From positions 1 through 10,553 of the forward strand of contig DAOVDO010000018.1 in the NCBI GenBank assembly GCA_030669525.1: a DNA stretch of 10,553 bases, written 5' to 3'. The notes below the pieces were generated by a model. It had not been told where the DNA came from. It worked only from the letters and a program-made list of their open reading frames with translations, and did no database searches. Of this stretch, positions 1 through 7,353 are shown piece by piece (the first letter of the stretch is position 1; every line of letters begins with the position of its first letter). The position numbers were made by a program, and so were the translations under genes. The DNA is from Dehalococcoidia bacterium. Its GTDB lineage: Bacteria > Chloroflexota > Dehalococcoidia > GIF9 > AB-539-J10.

Positions 1-1640
1 GAATAAATCAACACATCGCGGATAGGCAAAGTCCATCCTTTGGGAACTCCCTTAATGTTTGGATCATGCGTTAGGCTCAGATGAGTCTTCACCATCATGG
101 TAGCATAATCATCATACTTGGGATCATTCTCAAGCATCCTGGCCTTGGCCTCAGCATCAGGTGTCCAGGACACGCCATCGGCTCCATAGATTTCTCTAGC
201 GATTTTATCCACCCGCTCTCGCAATTTCATCTCCCTGGGGTACAGAAACTCAAAATCGTTCTCCTCCTCACTGGCTTCTATCACGGCATCCGCCAGTTCC
301 AGCGCACCATCACCCCCATCAGCCCAAAGAGTAGCCATAGCACAGCGTACTCCAACCGCCTCGACTGCCTTTCGAACCATAGCAATCTCTTCTTCGGTGT
401 CACTACTGAAGCTGTTGATGCATACCACAGGTTTAATGCCCGATGACTTGATAGTCTTAATATGATGCAGCAGGTTAGGAAGACCTTTCTCCAGCAGTCC
501 GAGGTCCTCCTTTGTGTAGGCATCAGACAAGGGCCGCCCGGCTACCACCCTGGGACCACCGCCATGCATCTTCAAAGCTCTGATAGTGGCGACGAGCACC
601 GAAACATTTGGTTTGAGACCACTGTAACGGCACTTAACATTCCAGAACTTCTCGAACCCGATATCGGCGCCAAAGCCGCTCTCGGTAACATGGTAGTCAA
701 ACATCTTCAGCCCGATACGGTCGGCGATAATGGATGACTGACCCACAGCGATGTTGGCAAAAGGACCAGCATGTACCATACAGGGCTGGTACTCCACCGT
801 GCAGCACAACGTGGGATTGATAGTGTTTCGCATCCAGGCAGTCATGGCACCTCCAACCTCCAGGTCACCGGTGGTAACAATACTACCCTTCGTATCAAAA
901 GCAACGGTAATATTGTCCATCTTCTCACGCAGGTCCGCCAGATCCACAACAATAGACAGCATAGCCATGAGCTCGGAGCTAACGGTGATACCAAACCCGG
1001 ACTGCATCATAAAGCCATCCATACGGCTGCCAATGCCTATAACGATGTTCCTGAGACTCTGGGCACAGAAATCCATAACCCAACCCATCTCCACCTTGGT
1101 AGGATCAATATTCAATCGGCGCATTCCACTACGCCTGGCTAATGTCTCATCATCGTAATTACGCTCATGTTGCATCCTGGAGGTAAGTGCTACCATGGCC
1201 AGATTATGAGCATTCGCTATATCGTTGATGTCTCCTGTTAATCCCATGGAGAATTCAGTCATGGGAATAAGCAGCGCATTACCACCACCGGCAGCAGTTC
1301 CCTTGATATTCATGGTTGGACCACCTGAGGGCTGGTGGATGCAACCCCCCACATTCTTACCCCTCTTACCTAACCCCTCGATAAGACCCATGGCAGTAGT
1401 GCTTTTTCCCTCACCCAGCGGCGTAGGTGTAATAGCAGTTATCTCAATGTACTTGCCATCTGGCTTATCCTTCAGGCGTTCAATAATCTTAATGAAATCG
1501 AGCTTGTTAAGTCTTCCATAAGGGATGACTTCATCTTTCTGCAGGTTTAGCCTCTCTCTCCATTCATCAGTGGTTGGCATATTCGCTTCGGCTGCCTCTG
1601 CAATTTGCCAGTCCTTCATTTTTGTAGCGTCGTAAGGCAT
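1..1640 (-). CDS. fhs: Formate-tetrahydrofolate ligase (10-formyl-THF synthetase), 3' end cut by the window
   Basis: This cytoplasmic enzyme joins formate to THF at the cost of ATP, or makes ATP from formyl-THF in reverse. The reading frame is open from the ATG at 1640 to the left edge, giving 546 complete codons with no stop. A strong ribosome site, GGAGGT, lies just upstream (1641-1650 region). Visible signatures are the P-loop [11 protein letters not shown] (about residues 71-81), [14 protein letters not shown] (290-303), [11 protein letters not shown] (322-332), the run ending [10 protein letters not shown] (354-363) and the late [10 protein letters not shown] (518-527). From memory, the P-loop and the C-terminal part ([12 protein letters not shown], 531-542) resemble the synthetase domain of eukaryotic C1-THF synthase more than the clostridial enzymes. 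By that comparison about 40 C-terminal residues lie beyond the window. In motif 290-303 the His of the usual NIAHG is Val. The gene is last in the visible operon, 56 nt after folD. Function is certain at family level; the direction of flux is not. Confidence 0.97.
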   Translation of the reverse strand, partial: MPYDATKMKDWQIAEAAEANMPTTDEWRERLNLQKDEVIPYGRLNKLDFIKIIERLKDKPDGKYIEITAITPTPLGEGKSTTAMGLIEGLGKRGKNVGGCIHQPSGGPTMNIKGTAAGGGNALLIPMTEFSMGLTGDINDIANAHNLAMVALTSRMQHERNYDDETLARRSGMRRLNIDPTKVEMGWVMDFCAQSLRNIVIGIGSRMDGFMMQSGFGITVSSELMAMLSIVVDLADLREKMDNITVAFDTKGSIVTTGDLEVGGAMTAWMRNTINPTLCCTVEYQPCMVHAGPFANIAVGQSSIIADRIGLKMFDYHVTESGFGADIGFEKFWNVKCRYSGLKPNVSVLVATIRALKMHGGGPRVVAGRPLSDAYTKEDLGLLEKGLPNLLHHIKTIKSSGIKPVVCINSFSSDTEEEIAMVRKAVEAVGVRCAMATLWADGGDGALELADAVIEASEEENDFEFLYPREMKLRERVDKIAREIYGADGVSWTPDAEAKARMLENDPKYDDYATMMVKTHLSLTHDPNIKGVPKGWTLPIRDVLIY

Positions 1641-1696
1641 GTTTACCTCCTTAATAAATTTTAGTTACTATTTTATGACTATATGAGATGGTTGGC

Positions 1697-2581
1697 TTAT
1701 GCAATTCCGACCAGCCTCTCAGCGGCTTTAACTGTGTTCGCCATAAGCATGGTAACCGTCATGGGACCTACCCCCCCAGGCACCGGGGTAATAGCTTTAG
1801 CCTTCTCTTTGATAGCCTCAAAATCAACATCACCTACCAGAATCCGCTTTCCTTCAGGGGTTGTGCCTACCTGGTTAATACCCACGTCGATGACCACCAC
1901 ACCTTCCTTGACCATGTCTGCTGTTATCGCCTTGGGCCTGCCCATAGCAACAACAAGGATATCTGCCTGCCTGGTTATGGAAGCCATGTCCCTGGTTCCT
2001 GTATGGACTATGGTCACTGTGGCATTGGCACCTTTACTCTTTTGTATCAGTATTGCCATTACTGGCTTACCTACGATGTTGCTTCGCCCGCAGATAACCA
2101 CGTGTTTCCCCTCAGGGCTATTGCCGCTGCGGATGAGTAACTCCTGAATGCCATGAGGAGTGCAGGGCACAAAGTAGGGCTCCCCGATTAATAGCTTACC
2201 TACATTCACAGGGTGAAATCCATCGACATCTTTCCTGGGATCAATGGCATTCAGAACCTTATCCGAATCAATGTGCCTGGGTAAGGGAAGTTGCACTAAT
2301 ATGCCGTGGAATCTAGCATCCTTATTCAGTTCCTCAACCTTAGCCAGGAGTTCTTCCTCGCTGGTCTCTTCAGGGAATAGCACCGTCTCCGAGTAAATGC
2401 CAAGCTGCTCGCTAGCCTTGCCCTTCCCGCGGACATAAGAAACCGAAGCCGGGTCCTCTCCAACCCTCACCATAACCAGCCCAGGCGTTATTCCCGCCTC
2501 CCCAAGCTTTGTCACTCTCTCCTTAAGTTCTTCCCTTATTTTAGCTGCAATTCCCTTGCCACTGATTATTTCAGCAGCCAT
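1697..2581 (-). CDS. folD: Bifunctional methylene-THF dehydrogenase / methenyl-THF cyclohydrolase FolD
   Basis: FolD interconverts methylene-, methenyl- and 10-formyl-THF in the cytoplasm, using NAD(P)+. At 294 residues it has the normal family length and appears complete. The catalytic domain shows the YVRGK signature with Tyr49 and Lys53, then Gln97 in VQLPLP and Asp120 in KDVDGFHP; all four match the known FolD active-site positions. The Rossmann nucleotide-binding half carries GRSNIVGKP, and PVPGGVGPMT lies near the C-terminus. The ATG at 2581 is preceded by a near-perfect ribosome site, GGAGGTGAT, so the start is firm. Its position between the FNT/metF side and fhs places it as the middle step of the formate-to-methyl-THF path. 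It is separated from the upstream FNT gene by 306 nt, the longest gap in the window, so it may have its own promoter. Whether it prefers NAD or NADP cannot be read from the sequence by eye. Confidence 0.98.
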   Translation of the reverse strand: MAAEIISGKGIAAKIREELKERVTKLGEAGITPGLVMVRVGEDPASVSYVRGKGKASEQLGIYSETVLFPEETSEEELLAKVEELNKDARFHGILVQLPLPRHIDSDKVLNAIDPRKDVDGFHPVNVGKLLIGEPYFVPCTPHGIQELLIRSGNSPEGKHVVICGRSNIVGKPVMAILIQKSKGANATVTIVHTGTRDMASITRQADILVVAMGRPKAITADMVKEGVVVIDVGINQVGTTPEGKRILVGDVDFEAIKEKAKAITPVPGGVGPMTVTMLMANTVKAAERLVGIA

Positions 2582-2711
2582 ACTATCACCTCCGAATTAC
2601 AATTTCCTCTTGATTGCCTGCCAGCATCTATACCCCTTTAAATGTACCAGCCAACAACGTGGATAAATTCCCCGGGCTAGTGCCGCACACGACAGCGATT
2701 GTTACTCAACT

Positions 2712-2740
2712 GTTATCATTACTTAAAAATTAAGGGACAA
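2712..2740 (-). promoter_or_regulatory. Candidate sigma-70-type promoter for folD-fhs
   Basis: On the minus strand, TTGTCC (2735-2740) and GATAAC (2712-2717) are separated by exactly 17 nt; each matches four of six bases of the -35 and -10 consensus. Transcription from here would leave a leader of roughly 125 nt before the folD ATG. The surroundings are AT-rich, so chance matches are easy. The assignment rests on spacing and context only. Confidence 0.3.
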
Positions 2741-2750
2741 ATATATCATA

Positions 2751-2769
2751 TTGCGCCCAAGGGACGCAA
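2751..2769. repeat. Short inverted repeat next to the candidate folD promoter
   Basis: The minus strand reads TTGCGTCCCTTGGGCGCAA. The arms TTGCG and CGCAA are perfect, and CCC pairs with GGG inside them, with one unpaired T. No T tract follows on either strand, so it does not look like a rho-independent terminator. It ends about 10 nt upstream of the candidate -35 box, which would suit an operator. Alternatively it is a small hairpin at the 3' end of the FNT transcript. Confidence 0.35.
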
Positions 2770-2887
2770 AACAAACTTGCTAAGCTAAATATAATATATG
2801 CACCAGTGACTGTGTTTCCCCCTCTCATCATTGCTTTCTCTATATTCGACAACAAATCAGGATACACTGAGGACTCTTTTCTATCTA

Positions 2888-3754
2888 CTAAGAGGGCAAT
2901 TCCTTCCTGAAGGCATAGAAGTAGAAGCAAGCCACAAACAGAAATCCACCAATTATATTACCGAATGTTGCTGGCATTAGATTCCAGAACCATATGTCAC
3001 CCCAACTGAGCCCTCCGTTCTGAGCTAGCAGACCACCAACGTTGCCCACAATCTCAGGATGCCACTGGGCTAGAAAAATACCCGTGGGCAGGAAATACAT
3101 ATTAGCCACACTGTGCTCAAATCCCAGAGAAACAAACGCCATAATGGGAAACCAGATGCCAAGAAATTTCCCTGCTACATCATCAGAACAGATAGCAATC
3201 ATTATGGCAATGTTAACCAGAAAGTTACAACCTATCGCTTTCCAAAAACAGGACCACAAACCCCACCCACCAGCCGCTTTATAGGTGAGAGTCTTAGCAG
3301 CAGCGATATTCACCGCATTTACACCAAAGGCATTTATGCCTAAAACACCACCCTCAGCACCTGTGACAAGCGGCCCCACAGCCATTAAATAAGCAAAAAA
3401 TATTGAACCCACAAGATTACCTGCATAGACCCAACACAGGGCTCTCAAAACGCTCTTCCAGCTAGTCTTCTTCATTAAAGCTGCCACTGGTACCAGCATG
3501 CAGTCACCGGTAAATAGCTCAGCTCCTGTTAGTACAATGGCAATCAATCCCACGGGGAAAACAGCACCGGCAACCAGGCTTTTAGCACCTCCGCTAAAAC
3601 CAGTAGCACATACAGTACACAATCCTGCCCCTACAGCAATAAGGGCACCTGCCATAAATCCTCTGAGGAGCAGTTGACTGGCAGGCAATTTCGCTTTATA
3701 AACTCCTGCATTGCCCGCCATCAGGGTCATCTTTTGTGGTGGGTTAAAAGGCAT
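2888..3754 (-). CDS. Formate/nitrite transporter (FNT) family channel, probably formate
   Basis: This 288-residue membrane protein has the length and about six hydrophobic segments expected of the pentameric FNT channels (FocA, FdhC, NirC). Family signatures are TGAELFTGD (76-84, the loop after the second helix), AIGCNFLVNIA (173-183) and FEHSVANMYF (212-221), which carries the central pore histidine at His214. FNT channels carry formate, nitrite, hydrosulfide or similar small anions, in either direction. The gene sits between metF and folD and shares a transcription direction with fhs, so formate is by far the most likely substrate; this is inferred from context, not from selectivity residues. 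Import would feed Fhs, and export would remove formate made by running the pathway in reverse. The ATG at 3754 follows a purine-rich ribosome site (AGGAGA) by about 9 nt. No signal peptide is seen or expected. Confidence 0.93.
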   Translation of the reverse strand: MPFNPPQKMTLMAGNAGVYKAKLPASQLLLRGFMAGALIAVGAGLCTVCATGFSGGAKSLVAGAVFPVGLIAIVLTGAELFTGDCMLVPVAALMKKTSWKSVLRALCWVYAGNLVGSIFFAYLMAVGPLVTGAEGGVLGINAFGVNAVNIAAAKTLTYKAAGGWGLWSCFWKAIGCNFLVNIAIMIAICSDDVAGKFLGIWFPIMAFVSLGFEHSVANMYFLPTGIFLAQWHPEIVGNVGGLLAQNGGLSWGDIWFWNLMPATFGNIIGGFLFVACFYFYAFRKELPS

Positions 3755-3792
3755 TTTCCGTTATCTCCTCTCCTCTTAGTTAAGCGATTTTA

Positions 3793-3837
3793 GGACTCCG
3801 TGAATTAATCAATGCAATTCATAGATTAAGCAAGTCC
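3793..3837. repeat. Two-tier inverted repeat across the metF end and FNT leader
   Basis: The outer arms GGACT (3793-3797) and AGTCC (3833-3837) enclose inner arms TTAATC (3805-3810) and GATTAA (3824-3829). A competing inner pairing is TGAATT (3801-3806) with AATTCA (3816-3821). The element includes the metF stop codon and is AT-rich, without a T tract. It could be an RNA-processing or attenuation element separating metF from the membrane channel gene, or chance pairing in AT-rich spacer. Confidence 0.28.
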
Positions 3838-4701
3838 AGAGATTTCCAGTAATTCAGGAACATATCTTTCCCATCCCAGTGGCATTATATGAATTCCCCG
3901 ACAGATATTCTTCATACCTTTAATCAACTCAGCCGCAATCTGAATGCCTACTTTAGCTCTTTCCTCTTTTTTCGCTTCCGCCATCATGTTGATGTATTTC
4001 TCAGGGACGGAAACGCCGGCGACGTTTTCATTCATGTACCTGGCCATACCCGCTGACTTCAGGATAATTATGCCACCCAGTATTGGAACATCAAATTTCG
4101 ACGCCTTTTCCATAAACTCCTCGAACTTCTCCAGGTCATAAACAGCCTGTGTCTGAAAAAATCTTGCTCCCACTTCAATCTTTTTTCCCATCTTGGTTAG
4201 CTGAAGCTCCAAAGGGTCTGCTCCAGGATTTACCACTGCTCCAAGACAAAAATCTGGCTTTCCATCCAGTTCATTACCATTCATATCCTTTCCTTCCATC
4301 AATGTGGAGGCAACTTTTAAGAGGCTCACAGAGTCCAGATCGAAAACTGGTTTCGCCTGTGGATGGTCTCCCAGGATAGGATGGTCGCCGGTAAGGAGCA
4401 GAACATTTCTTATCCCCAGAACATAAGCGCCTAACAGGTCTGATTGAAGAGCGAGCCTGTTCCTATCTCTACATGTTAACTGATAAATCGGCTCCAGACC
4501 CTTCATAGCCAGAAGATGACATACTGCCAGAGAGCCAAGCTTCATTACAGAGCTTTGCAGATCGGTAACGTTAAACCCATCCACTTTTCCCTTCAAGAGT
4601 TCGGCTTCTTCCAGGCCTTTATCGATATTCACCCCTTTTGGAGGACCTACCTCAGAAGTAATAATAAATTTCCCGTTCTTCAATTTTTCAGAAAAGTTCA
4701 T
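3826..4701 (-). CDS. metF: Methylenetetrahydrofolate reductase, flavoprotein subunit MetF
   Basis: MetF interconverts methylene-THF and methyl-THF with a bound flavin in a TIM barrel. At 291 residues it is a complete, short, catalytic-domain-only reductase. Signatures are TSEVGPPKG (15-23) with Glu17 at the conserved acidic position, NVTDLQSS (44-51), QLTCRDRNR (74-82), VLLLTGDHP (about 99-107) and ARFFQTQAVYD in the second half, which corresponds to the folate-binding QF/QT stretch. The start codon overlaps the metV stop as ATGA (4698-4701), which indicates translational coupling and a 1:1 partner. In acetogens this type of MetF works in a complex with MetV and sometimes RnfC2 or Hdr proteins instead of using NAD(P)H directly. 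MetV and a MetV-RnfC fusion lie immediately upstream here, so the same arrangement is inferred. No Hdr or MvhD gene is visible in the window. Confidence 0.96.
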   Translation of the reverse strand: MNFSEKLKNGKFIITSEVGPPKGVNIDKGLEEAELLKGKVDGFNVTDLQSSVMKLGSLAVCHLLAMKGLEPIYQLTCRDRNRLALQSDLLGAYVLGIRNVLLLTGDHPILGDHPQAKPVFDLDSVSLLKVASTLMEGKDMNGNELDGKPDFCLGAVVNPGADPLELQLTKMGKKIEVGARFFQTQAVYDLEKFEEFMEKASKFDVPILGGIIILKSAGMARYMNENVAGVSVPEKYINMMAEAKKEERAKVGIQIAAELIKGMKNICRGIHIMPLGWERYVPELLEISGLA

Positions 4702-5336
4702 CTTTCAATTCTCTCCCGTGATAGCGATTCTGTGACTATCCTCGAATAATCCCTTGGTAACATAACTCTATCTAATAAATCCAATTTGCCCATTATTTTC
4801 AACCTGTTATAAATTAAAATCCAGGCGCAGTCGGCGTCTGGATTTACCTCGCACTTACCTGCCTTCGCTCCTCCACAGGGACCATTCACAAGAGCCTTGG
4901 CGCAATTTGTAAGGGGACAAATTCCCCCAGTATAGTTCAGGTAGCACTCTCCACATTGATTGCAGTTGAATTCACTGGCAGTAAGTCCCTGGAAACCATT
5001 TAAATAAAGAGTGTCGCAACATGTATAGACAGCTTTGTCCTCCAGTAGCGACGAAACAACCTGCGTTCCCACTCCACAGGAGAAAACAAGGACAGCCCGG
5101 GCTTTAGCAATTTGCTGAGAGTACTCCTTGATATATTCCCTGACGAAGTCCCTATTGCATAGATAATCAAGTACTGCCTTCCCGATAATTTGATCGCTTA
5201 AACTATCAATTAAAGCCTCTGCATCTTCCCCGGGAAAATAAACTTCCCGACAACCAGGACACTGGAAAATAAAAAGCTTCTTAGAGGAGATTCTGGGGAG
5301 TATCTCTTCCTCAGGCTTTATTTGCACTGCAAGCAT
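4698..5336 (-). CDS. metV: MetV, iron-sulfur/zinc partner of methylenetetrahydrofolate reductase
   Basis: MetV (MTHFR C-terminal-like, cysteine-rich family) is the small subunit that passes electrons to or from MetF in acetogenic bacteria. The 212-residue protein has an N-terminal Cys pair, QCPGC (Cys26, Cys29), then SCGVGTQ (Cys87), and a dense C-terminal cluster at Cys125, 128, 131, 140, 145, 154, 162 and 170, including CNQCGECY, NGPCGGA and GKCEVNP. These are the ligands expected for a [4Fe-4S] cluster and a metal site, although the exact partition cannot be read by eye. The ATG at 5336 lies inside the end of the upstream fusion gene (26-nt overlap) and has GGAGAAG as ribosome site. The stop overlaps the metF start. 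The protein is a clear paralogue of the first 215 residues of that upstream fusion; both end in the same RDYS stretch. Confidence 0.93.
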   Translation of the reverse strand: MLAVQIKPEEEILPRISSKKLFIFQCPGCREVYFPGEDAEALIDSLSDQIIGKAVLDYLCNRDFVREYIKEYSQQIAKARAVLVFSCGVGTQVVSSLLEDKAVYTCCDTLYLNGFQGLTASEFNCNQCGECYLNYTGGICPLTNCAKALVNGPCGGAKAGKCEVNPDADCAWILIYNRLKIMGKLDLLDRVMLPRDYSRIVTESLSRERIER

Positions 5337-7332
5337 ACTGCTTCTCCATCTTTATAAAACTTAAAAGTGATATTTTAGCAGAGCATACCTGTTCACAACA
5401 TCCGCACTCTATGCAACTCTCTACCCTGTAGCTAACCGCCTTTTCCAGGTCGCCTTTCTTCCCATAGAAGCTATAATAAAGAGGATAAAGCTGCATGGGA
5501 CAGACTTCTACACAACGGCCACATCTTATGCATTCTCTCTCTTCAGAAGCTTTCACAGGGAATCTCTTCATGACAATCAACCCTGTCGAACCCTTTATCA
5601 CCGCCGATTCTAAATCCGCCTGCACAATCCCCATCATGGGTCCACCCATCTTCAGTTCGTATCTCTGTGAAAATTCCTCGCCATTTCCATCAAAGCAGTG
5701 CTCCATAATATTTTTAAAGGGAGTACCTATCTTGACCCAATAGTTACCCGGTCTGGAGCAGTTTTCACCAGACACCGTTACCGCCCTTTGAATCAGAGGC
5801 AAACCTTTTACCACTGCCTCATATATGGCAAAAATGGTAGCGACATTCAACACCACTACTCCAACATCTAAAGGAAGGCCTCCATCAGGAACATCTCTGT
5901 CCAATATTCTCTTAATCAATAACTTCTCCGCTCCCTGAGGATATTTAGTCTTCAAGCTAACTATCTCAACCGATGACGGTTTATCTGGATAGTTGTTCAA
6001 CATTGTTATAGCTTGTGGCTTATTATCCTCAACCCCCATAAATACCTTTTCCACCCCCAATATCTTTTGAGCTATCGTTATCCCAATAAAAAGCTCCTGT
6101 GGATGCTCAATCATAATCCGGTTATCGCTGTTCAGGTAAGGCTCACATTCGCAGCCATTTATGATGAGAGTATCTATCTTCTTGGGAGGCATAAGCTTAA
6201 CACTGGTGGGGAACATTGCTCCGCCAAGACCTACAATTCCCTTTTCCCTTATGATTTCCAGTAAAGCCTCTCTGGATAAGGCTTCAAAGTCTTCGCAGGG
6301 TTCAATCGAAGGGGCAAGCTCGCTTTTCCCATTATTCTCGATGATTAAAGCCAGGCTTTTTCTTTGAGAAGCAGGATGTACCCTTTCCTCCACGGATATA
6401 ACCTTCCCGCTTACGCTGGAATGAATGGGTGAGGAGATAAAACCATCAGCTTCTCCAATTTTTTGCCCCACTTTAATTTCATCGCCCACTTTTACCAAAG
6501 GTCGGGCTATTTTGCCGGTATGCTGAGAAAGAAAGATGACTGCCGTTCCAGGTTCCGGGAAATATGCTAATTTGCTGTCTTCAGTTGCCTCCTTTTCATC
6601 CAAAGGATACCAACCACCATAGAACCCCTCATATCTGCGGGTTTGATTCAACAGGGATAAACTATCCTTGAGCTTAAAAGACGGCCTGGAGTAGTCTCTG
6701 ATTTGGACAGCTTCTAAACTGAACTGTTCTCCGCGTTTTTTACATCGCTCATAGATTTTTATCCAGGCACAATCCAGCACTGGGTTCACCTCGCACTTTC
6801 CATTTTTCGCTCCCCCACAGGGACCGTTCAGAAGACCCTTGGCGCATTCGACAACAGGACAAATACCAACGGTAGAATTCAAATAACACTGACCGCAGCC
6901 AGCACATTTCTCTTCTTCCAAAGAAATGCCGTGATAGCCAACTTCACTGGTAGAATTTCCGCTTTGTGGCACCGAGTCAGCCAGTGCATAAACAGGCTTT
7001 CCTTCCAGGAGTTGAGCAACGAATTGTATACCCAGGCCACAAGAAATTACTCCTGCACTGTCGCAATTAGAAAGGTCCAGACCCAAAATTTTCTTTTCAG
7101 ATAAAAAGGCATTGCACAGGAAGTCAACAGGTACATGGCCCACAATTTTTTTATGGTCCGTCCCCAAGACTTCCAGAAGCTGTGTATATTCCTGCTCGCT
7201 TTCGTCTATAAATCTCCGGTAACACTTATTACAAGAAATAATAAATATCCGATTTACCTGTTGGAAAACCTCCTTGATTTCACAATCAGGCTTTAGTCTG
7301 AATTTAGTGTAATCAACCAAACTGGTTTCCAT
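5311..7332 (-). CDS. MetV-RnfC fusion protein, probable NAD(H)-linked electron module of methylene-THF reductase
   Basis: This 673-residue protein joins two families. Residues 1 to about 215 are a full MetV-like domain: Cys34/Cys37, SCGLGIQ with Cys98, and the cluster Cys143, 146, 149, 158, 163, 172, 180 and 188, matching nearly every Cys of the stand-alone MetV downstream. Residues about 232-670 are RnfC: a biotinyl-like barrel region (QHTGKIARPLVKVGDE, 270-285), the NADH/FMN-fold signatures GLGGAMFPTSVKL (368-380) and NGCECEPYL (392-400), an SLBB-like region near 514-546, and two C-terminal [4Fe-4S] motifs at Cys601/604/607/611 and Cys640/643/646/650. RnfC is the NADH-oxidising subunit of Rnf, and RnfC2 paralogues accompany MetFV in acetogens. 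No RnfA/B/D/E/G genes are present, so a soluble role with MetV and MetF is inferred. The ATG at 7332 lies 21 nt after the methyltransferase stop, with a weak AAGG site. No frameshift was noticed; the fusion reads through in one frame. Confidence 0.94.
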   Translation of the reverse strand: METSLVDYTKFRLKPDCEIKEVFQQVNRIFIISCNKCYRRFIDESEQEYTQLLEVLGTDHKKIVGHVPVDFLCNAFLSEKKILGLDLSNCDSAGVISCGLGIQFVAQLLEGKPVYALADSVPQSGNSTSEVGYHGISLEEEKCAGCGQCYLNSTVGICPVVECAKGLLNGPCGGAKNGKCEVNPVLDCAWIKIYERCKKRGEQFSLEAVQIRDYSRPSFKLKDSLSLLNQTRRYEGFYGGWYPLDEKEATEDSKLAYFPEPGTAVIFLSQHTGKIARPLVKVGDEIKVGQKIGEADGFISSPIHSSVSGKVISVEERVHPASQRKSLALIIENNGKSELAPSIEPCEDFEALSREALLEIIREKGIVGLGGAMFPTSVKLMPPKKIDTLIINGCECEPYLNSDNRIMIEHPQELFIGITIAQKILGVEKVFMGVEDNKPQAITMLNNYPDKPSSVEIVSLKTKYPQGAEKLLIKRILDRDVPDGGLPLDVGVVVLNVATIFAIYEAVVKGLPLIQRAVTVSGENCSRPGNYWVKIGTPFKNIMEHCFDGNGEEFSQRYELKMGGPMMGIVQADLESAVIKGSTGLIVMKRFPVKASEERECIRCGRCVEVCPMQLYPLYYSFYGKKGDLEKAVSYRVESCIECGCCEQVCSAKISLLSFIKMEKQYACSANKA

Positions 7333-7353
7333 GACTTAGGAACCTTGTTATCG

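Larger units (their letters stand above)
2582..2887 (-). other. 306-nt non-coding region upstream of folD
   Basis: No protein-like reading frame fits this gap between the FNT stop and the folD start. It holds a candidate promoter (2712-2740), a 19-nt inverted repeat (2751-2769) and, further down, a possible weak hairpin whose arms are 2646-2652 and 2675-2681 (7 pairs including one G-U on the minus-strand RNA, 22-nt loop). The last part is the folD ribosome site. I saw no clear rho-independent terminator with a T tract, and no match I could recognise to a THF riboswitch core. It is best read as an internal leader that could adjust folD-fhs expression separately from the upstream genes. Confidence 0.5.

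Noticed and set aside
751..2147. Several plus-strand open frames of 100-150 codons opposite fhs and folD
   Set aside because: They lie antisense to strongly conserved genes, overlap each other in different frames, and their translations show no recognisable domain; they are shadows of the minus-strand codons.
2582..2711. Possible THF riboswitch in the folD leader
   Set aside because: A folate riboswitch would make sense here, but I could not match the conserved core or junction by eye; only one weak hairpin was found. A covariance-model search would settle it.
2730..2930. A 66-codon minus-strand frame running from the end of the FNT gene into the leader
   Set aside because: It begins inside the FNT gene in another frame, lacks a ribosome site and looks like translated spacer. 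It overlaps the inverted repeat and candidate promoter, so non-coding DNA is the better reading.
5311..7332. RnfC part as evidence for a membrane Rnf complex operon
   Set aside because: No RnfA, B, D, E or G gene is nearby and the protein is fused to MetV within a metF operon, so a soluble reductase role fits better.
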